The translations under genes were made by a program, and so were the position numbers. This document shows, one piece after another, positions 58,298 to 64,000 of a stretch of 64,000 bases of DNA. Positions within the stretch are counted from its first letter, which is position 1, and every line of letters begins with the position of its first letter. The notes below the pieces were generated by a model, which saw nothing but the letters and a program-made list of their open reading frames with translations, did no database searches and had not been told where the DNA came from. Source of the DNA: Mycolicibacter sp. MU0083 (GTDB lineage: Bacteria; Actinomycetota; Actinomycetes; Mycobacteriales; Mycobacteriaceae); assembly GCF_963378075.1 (NCBI RefSeq), contig NZ_OY726394.1, positions 3,038,001-3,102,000 of the forward strand, written 5' to 3'.

Positions 58298-59055
58298 CGA
58301 TCCGGTTCGTCGGCGCCGGGCCGGGCGCCGCAGATCTACTGACCGTGCGCGCCGCCCGGTTGCTGGCCGACGCCGACGTGGTGCTCTTCCCGGGAAGTTA
58401 CCTGGATCCGCAAGTGCTGGAACACTGTTCACCGGGCGCCGAGCTGATCGACACCGCAAAGCTGGATCTGGACGCGATCGTCGACCGGCTGGTGACCGCC
58501 CACCGGGCCGGCCGCGCGGTGGTGCGACTGGTCTCCGGCGATCCCTCGCTCTACAGCGCGGTCTTCGAGCAGACCCGGCGACTGGACGCCGCAGGTGTGC
58601 CGTGGGAGGTGACGCCGGGGGTGCCGGCGTATGCGGCGGCGGCCGCGGTGCTGGGCCGTGAGCTGACCGTGCCGCTGGTGACCCAGTCGGTGGTGCTGAC
58701 CCGCACCCAGGTCGCCTCGACCGCGATGCCGCAACGCGAAGCGCTGGCGTCGTTCGCCGCGACCGGGGCGACCCTGGTGCTGCACCTGGCGATCACCCGG
58801 ATCCGCGCCCTGATGGCCGAGCTGGCACCCGACTACGGCCCGGACTGCCCCGCCGCGGTGGTCTATCGCGCCTCGCAGCCCGAGGAGCTGGTGCTGCGCG
58901 GCACGGTCGCCGACATCGCCGACGCGGCGGAGGCGGCGGGGCTGCGTTCGGCCGCGGTGATTCTCGTCGGGCCGGCGCTGGCCGATCGGCCCGACCCGTG
59001 CGGCGGGGAGAGCCACCTCTACGACCCGGCGCGGGACCGCTCACGCCAGGATTAG
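58285..59055 (+). CDS. cobM: Precorrin-4 C11-methyltransferase
   Basis: A 256-residue methylase: FVGAGPGAADLLTVRAARLL, VVRLVSGDPSLYSAVFEQ and VTPGVPAYAAAAA mark the SAM site; LVLHLAITRI is family-typical. It makes precorrin-5. It overlaps cobIJ by 13 bp. In M. tuberculosis cobM is with cobK and cobL on the opposite strand; here it is in the cobGHIJ unit. Confidence 0.94.
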   Translation: MGALAIRFVGAGPGAADLLTVRAARLLADADVVLFPGSYLDPQVLEHCSPGAELIDTAKLDLDAIVDRLVTAHRAGRAVVRLVSGDPSLYSAVFEQTRRLDAAGVPWEVTPGVPAYAAAAAVLGRELTVPLVTQSVVLTRTQVASTAMPQREALASFAATGATLVLHLAITRIRALMAELAPDYGPDCPAAVVYRASQPEELVLRGTVADIADAAEAAGLRSAAVILVGPALADRPDPCGGESHLYDPARDRSRQD

Positions 59056-59081
59056 CGCCCGCCGACGCGGACCCGCCCGCT

Positions 59082-59106
59082 CGGCCGCTCGCCTGCGGTG
59101 CGGCCG
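59082..59106. terminator. Possible bidirectional terminator between cobM and cobL
   Basis: CGGCCGC and GCGGCCG arms with an 11-base loop lie in the 64-bp gap between convergent stops. Confidence 0.4.
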
Positions 59107-59119
59107 TGCAGCGGCGAAG

Positions 59120-60319
59120 CTAGGTCGCCAGCGCCCACTGGGTGACGGTGCGGCCCGGCGTCCAGCCGGTGAAGGTACCCAGCGGCGCGGCGTGTTCGAC
59201 GTGGATGCGGGTCAGCTCACCGCCGTGCTCCCGGTAGGCCTCGATCAGCCGTGTCTCGGTTTCCAGGGTGACGGCGTGCGCCACCAACCGGCCGCCTGGC
59301 CGCAATGCGGCCAGGCAGGCGGCCAACACGCCGTCGCGGCTCAGCCCGCCGCCGACGAACACCGCGTCCGGTGCGGGCAACTCCGCCAGCGCATCCGGGG
59401 CGGAGCCGTGCACCACCTGTAGCGCGGGCACCCCGAGATGGCGGGCGTTGGCCGAGATCCGTTGGGCTCTGGTCTCATTCGCTTCGACGGCGACGGCACG
59501 GCAGGACGGGTGCGCGCGCATCCATTCGATGCCGACCGAGCCGGCGCCGGCGCCGACGTCCCACAGCAGCTGCCCGGGCGCCGGGGCCAGCCGGGACAGC
59601 GCGGATGCGCGCAGGTCGCGTTTGGTGAGCTGCCCGTCGTGGTCGAAGGCGTCATCGGGCAACCCGGCGGACCAGCCGTGGGCCGGCGGGCCGACCAGGT
59701 CCAGCGCGACGATGTTGAGCCGCGGGACGGCACCGGTGAAGTCAGCCGCCGTGGTGTCCAACCGGGATTCGGCCGCACTGCCCAGGTCGGCCAGCACCGT
59801 CAACCGGCTCGCCCCGTAGCCGCGCTCGGTCAGCAGTGCGGCCAGACGCCCCGGGGTGGTCTCGTCCGAGGACAACACCAGCACCCGCCGGTTGGGTGCC
59901 AGTTCGCGCAGCACCGCATGCACGTCACGGCCCACGACGCTGACCACCGACACCGATTCCGCGGGCCAGCCCAGCCGGGCGCGGGCCAGGGTCACCGAGG
60001 AGACCGCCGGCACCACCGTCACCCGGTCGGCTCCCAGCAGCCCGATCAGCGTGCTGCCGATACCGCTGAGCAGTGGATCCCCCGACGCCAGCGCCACGAT
60101 CCGCCGCCCGGCCAGTTCCTCGAACAGCGCGGGCAGCCCGGCGTGCAGCGGAGTCGGCCAACTCAGCCGCCGCTGGCCGTCCGCCGCCGGCAGCAGACCC
60201 AGTTGGCGGGGCGCGCCGATCACGACGTCGGCGCCGGCCACCAGGTCGCGGGACGGCTCGGGAAGCCCGGCCCAGCCGTCGGCACCGATTCCGACGACGG
60301 TGACGCGTGCGGCGGGCAT
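59120..60319 (-). CDS. cobL: Precorrin-6Y C5,15-methyltransferase (decarboxylating)
   Basis: A 399-residue bifunctional enzyme, starting at the ATG at 60319. The N-terminal half is CobE/CbiE-like (VTVVGIGADGWAGL, ALASGDPLLSGIGS); the C-terminal half is CbiT-like with a SAM motif (LLWDVGAGAGSVGIEWMRA). It methylates C5 and C15 and removes the acetate carboxyl at C12. It is convergent with cobM. A longer frame upstream to 60748 is antisense to the hydrolase gene and is rejected. Confidence 0.94.
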   Translation of the reverse strand: MPAARVTVVGIGADGWAGLPEPSRDLVAGADVVIGAPRQLGLLPAADGQRRLSWPTPLHAGLPALFEELAGRRIVALASGDPLLSGIGSTLIGLLGADRVTVVPAVSSVTLARARLGWPAESVSVVSVVGRDVHAVLRELAPNRRVLVLSSDETTPGRLAALLTERGYGASRLTVLADLGSAAESRLDTTAADFTGAVPRLNIVALDLVGPPAHGWSAGLPDDAFDHDGQLTKRDLRASALSRLAPAPGQLLWDVGAGAGSVGIEWMRAHPSCRAVAVEANETRAQRISANARHLGVPALQVVHGSAPDALAELPAPDAVFVGGGLSRDGVLAACLAALRPGGRLVAHAVTLETETRLIEAYREHGGELTRIHVEHAAPLGTFTGWTPGRTVTQWALAT

Positions 60320-60333
60320 GGCCGGAATCGTAG

Positions 60334-61131
60334 CTAGCTCAGCCGTTCGGTGAGGAACTGCACCACCCGCTTGCGGGCCTCGTAGGCGGGGTGGCCGTCG
60401 ACCTCGCGGACCTGGTCGGTGAGCACCGAGTGCGCCATCCGGGACAAGCCGTCGGGGTTGCCCGGCGAGGAGTCGATCTCGATCACCTCGAAGGCGTCCC
60501 CGAGGCGCGCCTTCAGCGTGGCGAAGCGGTCGCCGGGGGCCATCTTGTCCTCGCTGAACCGCAGGCCGAGCGCGCACAGGCCGTCGTTGGCGACCCGATC
60601 GGCGATCACCCCCATCTCGACCTCGGAGAACCCGGGGTCGCGGCGCTGTTTGAGCGTCAGCGGTAGCGGCACCGACGGTTGGCTGAGCACCGGGGCCAGC
60701 ACGGCGTCGTCGACCGCGGCGGCCAGTGCGAAGCCGCCGGTGAAGCACTGCCCGATCACCCCGACGCCCTTGCCGGGGGTCTTCTCGTTGAGGTCGCGGG
60801 CCAGTGCGCGCAGGAACTGGGTGACCGGACGCTGCTTGTCGGTGGCGAACGCGGCGAATTCCCGGGTCACGCAGGCGCGCGCGATCGTGGTCAATGCATA
60901 GCCGGGCGTGATCGCCTTACCGGCGGTCCCGAACAGCGACGGGATCACCACGGTGAACCCGTTCTCCACCAGGTGATTTCCCAGCGCCAGCACGCCGGGG
61001 TGTGCGCCGGGGATCTCCGGGATCACCACCACGCCCGGACCCTGCCCCTTGCGGTACACGTCGTGGGTGAAACCGCCGCCGGTGAACGACTCGGCGACCC
61101 ATCCGGTCAGGTCTGCTACAGGTGCACTCAC
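60334..61131 (-). CDS. Dienelactone hydrolase family protein
   Basis: A 265-residue alpha/beta hydrolase, starting with GTG. PGVVVIPEIPGAHPGV is the N-terminal strand-turn and GVIGQCFTGGFALA contains the Cys nucleophile of dienelactone hydrolases; the histidine is likely the DGHPAYE one. It hydrolyses lactones or esters of unknown identity. It is divergent from the chelatase unit, and its 5' end is close to the riboswitch region. Confidence 0.85.
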   Translation of the reverse strand: MSAPVADLTGWVAESFTGGGFTHDVYRKGQGPGVVVIPEIPGAHPGVLALGNHLVENGFTVVIPSLFGTAGKAITPGYALTTIARACVTREFAAFATDKQRPVTQFLRALARDLNEKTPGKGVGVIGQCFTGGFALAAAVDDAVLAPVLSQPSVPLPLTLKQRRDPGFSEVEMGVIADRVANDGLCALGLRFSEDKMAPGDRFATLKARLGDAFEVIEIDSSPGNPDGLSRMAHSVLTDQVREVDGHPAYEARKRVVQFLTERLS

Positions 61132-61180
61132 AGCTCAGGTGTCCTTTCGGTCGGGCGGGGCCAACAGCGCTGAGTGTTAG

Positions 61181-61296
61181 GGTATCGGCGCGAAGTGCCA
61201 GGGAAGTCGGTGCGACTCCGACGCAGGCCCGCTACGGTGTTCCGCGGCGCGCTGCATGCGTGCTCCGGTCAGTCCGAATACCGGCTTCGCGTTGCC
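61181..61296 (+). ncRNA. Cobalamin riboswitch
   Basis: The core GGGAAGTCGGTGCGACTCCG and GCCCGCTACGGTG match the conserved B12 box region, and GGTCAGTCCGAATACC is the typical 3' element. CGCGAAG (61189-61195) and CTTCGCG (61285-61291) form closing stem P1. It precedes the chelatase-cobO-cobB unit and should shut its expression when adenosylcobalamin is present. Confidence 0.88.
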
Positions 61297-61323
61297 AACA
61301 CCGGCATCACGAGCGGAGCCTCC

Positions 61324-63315
61324 ATGCAACAGCTGTATCCCTTCCCCGCCGTCCTCGGTGGTGATCCGGACGCCCCGGACGGCCTCGACGACATGGCGCT
61401 GGCGCTTGTCCTGAGCGCGATCTCCCCCGGTATCGGCGGGGTGCTGATCCGCGGCGAGAAGGGCACCGCCAAGTCGACGCTGGTACGGGCACTCGCCCAA
61501 GTGCTGCCGCCCATCGACGTGGTGGCCGGCGACCGGTTCTCCTCCGATCCCGCCGAAGCCCACCCGTTCTCCCCCGACGGCCCGTTCCCCGCCGATGCGG
61601 CCGTCGAGACCCGCCCGGTTCGGCTGGTGGAGTTGCCGGTCGGTGCCACCGAGGACCGGGTGGTGGGGTCCATCCATCTGGAGCGGGCCCTGAGCGCCGG
61701 CGCCGTCGACTTCGAGCCGGGACTGTTGGCCCGCGCCCACCGCGGCATCCTCTACGTCGACGAGGTGAACCTGCTCGCCGACCACCTGGTGGACCTGCTG
61801 CTCGACGCGGCCGCGATGGGCCGGCTGACGGTGGAACGCGACTCGGTCTCGGTGACCCATGCCGCCCGATTCGTGATCGTCGGGACGATGAATCCCGAGG
61901 AAGGCGAGCTGCGCCCGCAGTTGCTCGACCGGTTCGGGCTGACCGTCGAGGTCTCGGCGCCGCGCGATCCGCTGGTGCGAGCCGAGGCGGTGCGCCGCCG
62001 CCTGGCGTTCGACGCCGACCCGCAGGGCTTCGCCGCGACCTACGCCGCCGCCGAAGAGCGGCTGCGGGATCGGATCCGCACCGCTCAGGAGGTGCTGCCG
62101 CAGGTGGCGCTCACCGATGCCGCCCTGGTCAAGATCGGTGAGATCTGCGCGGCGTTCGACGTGGACGGCCTGCGCGGCGACATCGTGTGTGCCCGTACCG
62201 CGGTCGCCCATGCCGCTTGGCAGGGCCGCGATGCGGTCACCCTCGAGGACCTGCGGGTTGCGGCGCGGCTGGCCCTGCCGCACCGGCGGCGCCGCAAGCC
62301 GTTCGACGCCCCGGGCCTCGACGAGAACGAACTCGACGAGTTGCTGCCGCCGGAGGATTGCGGTCCGGTGCCCGATCCCGATCCCGATCCGGATCCCGAG
62401 GGGCCGCCCGACGGGCCGCCGGAGGGTGGCGACGGTGCTCCGCCGCCGGCCGAGCAGCGTGGCCCGACTCCGTCTCAGCCCGGGGCGACATCGACAACTG
62501 CCGCCGACTCCCCTTACCGAGCACGGCTTTTCGCCGTCGAAGGCGTCGGCGAGGGACACGCCGGCCGGCGCAGCCGGGCCCGCACCAGTTCCGGGCGCCG
62601 GGTTGGCGCCACCCCGTTCGGCACCGCCGGGGGCCTGCACCTGTTCGAGACGCTGCGGGCCGCGGCACCGCACCAGGGTGCCCGGGGCCGCGTGGGGGGC
62701 CGGATGCTCCTGCAGGCCGGCGATCTGCGCCGCGCCGTCCGGGAGGGTCGCGAGGCCAACCTGGTGCTGTTCGTCGTGGACACCTCCGGTTCGATGGCCG
62801 CCGTCGAGCGGATGCGGCACGTCAAGACCGCCATCCTGTCGTTGCTGCTGGACGCCTACCGGCGCCGCGACCGGGTGGCGGTGGTGACGTTCCGGGATAC
62901 CGGGGCGGAGTCGGTGTTGCCCCCGACCGGCTCGGTGGAGATCGCCGCCGTCCGACTCGATGAGTTGCCCGCCGGCGGCCGCACCCCGCTGGCCGAGGGC
63001 CTGGCCGAAGCCGCCGATGTGATCCGGCGGGAACGGCTGCGCGACCCGGCGTGCCGTCCACTGCTGGTGGTGTTGACCGACGGCCGGGCCACCGCCGGAG
63101 CCGACGCCGTGGGGCGGTCGCACCGGGCGGCCGATCAACTTGCCCGGCAGGGTGTTTCGGCAGTCGTGGTGGATTGCGAGAACGGCCGGATGCGGCTCGG
63201 GTTGGCGGGCACGCTGGCCGAGCACCTGCGGGCCGAATACGTTCCGCTGCCGCAGGTCAGTGCCGAAGCGTTGACCGACGTCGTCCGCGATGCCACCGGA
63301 AGAGGAGCCGCCTGA
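61324..63315 (+). CDS. Mg/Co-chelatase-like protein, fused ChlI-ChlD type
   Basis: A 663-residue protein, started at ATG 61324 (the open frame upstream runs through the riboswitch). The AAA+ half has Walker A GEKGTAKSTLVRALAQ and Walker B-type GILYVDEVNLLADHLVD. A proline/aspartate linker (PDPDPDPDPEGPPDGP) follows, and a von Willebrand A domain carries the MIDAS VVDTSGSMAA. It resembles Rv2850c. The B12 riboswitch and neighbours cobO and cobB suggest it inserts cobalt, with CobN elsewhere. It overlaps cobO by one base (TGATG). Confidence 0.9.
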   Translation: MQQLYPFPAVLGGDPDAPDGLDDMALALVLSAISPGIGGVLIRGEKGTAKSTLVRALAQVLPPIDVVAGDRFSSDPAEAHPFSPDGPFPADAAVETRPVRLVELPVGATEDRVVGSIHLERALSAGAVDFEPGLLARAHRGILYVDEVNLLADHLVDLLLDAAAMGRLTVERDSVSVTHAARFVIVGTMNPEEGELRPQLLDRFGLTVEVSAPRDPLVRAEAVRRRLAFDADPQGFAATYAAAEERLRDRIRTAQEVLPQVALTDAALVKIGEICAAFDVDGLRGDIVCARTAVAHAAWQGRDAVTLEDLRVAARLALPHRRRRKPFDAPGLDENELDELLPPEDCGPVPDPDPDPDPEGPPDGPPEGGDGAPPPAEQRGPTPSQPGATSTTAADSPYRARLFAVEGVGEGHAGRRSRARTSSGRRVGATPFGTAGGLHLFETLRAAAPHQGARGRVGGRMLLQAGDLRRAVREGREANLVLFVVDTSGSMAAVERMRHVKTAILSLLLDAYRRRDRVAVVTFRDTGAESVLPPTGSVEIAAVRLDELPAGGRTPLAEGLAEAADVIRRERLRDPACRPLLVVLTDGRATAGADAVGRSHRAADQLARQGVSAVVVDCENGRMRLGLAGTLAEHLRAEYVPLPQVSAEALTDVVRDATGRGAA

Positions 63316-63929
63316 TGCCGCAGGGACAACCGTTGACGGTGCCCGATGACAACCTGACCACCCGGCAGCGCCGCAACCGGCCGCTGCTGATGGTGCACAC
63401 CGGCGACGGCAAGGGGAAGTCGACCGCCGCGTTCGGGCTGGCGCTGCGCGGCTGGAACCAGGGCTTTCGGATCGGGGTCTTCCAGTTCGTGAAGTCCGCG
63501 AAGTGGCGGGTCGGCGAGCAGAGCGTGCTGGAGCGCCTGGGCGCCCTGCACACCGAGACCGGTGAGGGCGGGCCGGTGGAATGGCACAAGATGGGATCCG
63601 GCTGGTCGTGGAGCCGCAAAGCCGGCGACGTCGAGGACCACGCCGGTGACGCCGCCGAAGGCTGGGCCCAGATCAAACAACGCCTGGCCGACCAGACCCA
63701 TGATCTGTATGTCCTCGACGAGTTCACCTACCCCATCAACTGGGGCTGGGTGGACATCGACGACGTGGTGCAGACCCTGACCAACCGGCCCGGCCACCAG
63801 CACGTCGTCATCACCGGCCGACGGGCCGATCCGCGGCTGATCGAAGCCGCCGACCTGGTCACCGAGATGGGCAAGATCAAGCATCCGATGGACGCCGGCC
63901 AGAAGGGCCAGCGCGGCATTGAATGGTAA
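63315..63929 (+). CDS. cobO: Cob(I)yrinic acid a,c-diamide adenosyltransferase
   Basis: A 204-residue CobA/BtuR-type enzyme. The P-loop is VHTGDGKGKSTAAFGLALRG; VFQFVKSAKW and DLYVLDEFTYPINWGW are conserved. It transfers adenosyl from ATP to cobalt. It follows the chelatase with a one-base overlap and precedes cobB. Confidence 0.95.
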   Translation: MPQGQPLTVPDDNLTTRQRRNRPLLMVHTGDGKGKSTAAFGLALRGWNQGFRIGVFQFVKSAKWRVGEQSVLERLGALHTETGEGGPVEWHKMGSGWSWSRKAGDVEDHAGDAAEGWAQIKQRLADQTHDLYVLDEFTYPINWGWVDIDDVVQTLTNRPGHQHVVITGRRADPRLIEAADLVTEMGKIKHPMDAGQKGQRGIEW

Positions 63930-63944
63930 AGGCGCGGTAGGGGC

Positions 63945-64000
63945 ATGACCCCGCTCCCCCGAATCGTCGTCGCCGCACCGGCATCCGGGCACGGCAAGAC
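63945..64000 (+). CDS. cobB: Cobyrinic acid a,c-diamide synthase CobB, partial
   Basis: Eighteen codons plus two bases are visible from the ATG at 63945, 15 bp after cobO, with a GGTAGGGG-type site. The start MTPLPRIVVAAPASGHGK reaches the P-loop (ASGHGKT) of the CobB/CbiA family. The rest lies outside the window. It matches the Rv2850c-cobO-cobB order of M. tuberculosis. Confidence 0.8.
   Translation, partial: MTPLPRIVVAAPASGHGK

Noticed and set aside
60320..60748. Longer N-terminus for cobL
   Set aside because: It overlaps the hydrolase gene in another frame; the CobL domain begins at the ATG at 60319.

Overview
The window is high-GC DNA from a mycobacterium. Gene content and order follow the Mycobacterium tuberculosis segment from sigF (Rv3286c) to trpS (Rv3336c) closely: usfY-usfX-sigF, lhr-nei2, pseudouridine synthase, glpD, lpdA, Rv3304, amidohydrolase, deoD, pmmB, upp, Rv3311, add-deoA-cdd, sdhCDAB, sigJ, dacB1, sugI, nagA, yihY and trpS. 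Mycobacterial hallmarks include PE-PPE-fold hydrolases, haemophore-related secreted proteins, a cutinase and a SigF/UsfX module. Many lineage-specific insertions and losses (no lat, pcd, lpqC, phoY1 or sapM here) point to a non-tuberculous species. The species cannot be fixed from this window. Ortholog statements come from memory of those genes, not from a search.

Layout. 1-6.3 kb: a partial membrane Rieske protein, a haemophore-like protein, a cutinase, an enolase-superfamily enzyme, a GH15 glycosidase and a zinc alcohol dehydrogenase. 6.4-9.9 kb: the SigF stress module with a recognisable SigF-type promoter, a CsbD-like protein, a GlnR-like regulator and a second haemophore-like protein. 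10-15.3 kb: DNA repair pair lhr-nei2. 15.3-21.1 kb: a glycine/proline-repeat lipoprotein, pseudouridine synthase, NhaA, and two related secreted proteins of unknown function in AT-rich surroundings. 21.2-31.9 kb: redox, glycerol and nucleoside genes, interrupted by an AbiEi/DUF559 gene bracketed by inverted copies of a short dispersed repeat. 32-37 kb: two tandem PE-PPE-fold hydrolases, the Rv3311 ortholog and an LGFP lipoprotein. 37-43.7 kb: nucleoside salvage (add-deoA-cdd) and succinate dehydrogenase. 43.8-54.4 kb: a steroid-reductase-like protein, a sigJ/carboxymuconolactone-decarboxylase pair, mazEF, dacB1, sugI-nagA, yihY and trpS. 55-64 kb: cobalamin biosynthesis (cobG-cobH-cobIJ-cobM, convergent cobL; then a cobalamin riboswitch and chelatase-cobO-cobB).

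How the genes work together. Nucleoside catabolism (deoD, pmmB, upp, add, deoA, cdd) is spread through the middle. The cob genes form two transcription units, and only the second has a B12 riboswitch. CobG lacks the C-terminal region that carries the cysteine motif in homologs, so the first unit may be impaired. The most unusual items are the truncated CobG, the repeat-flanked DUF559 gene, the sigJ/CMD pair with an ECF41-like promoter, the cysteine-rich SdhB extension, the two-cysteine LpdA and the paired secreted proteins.
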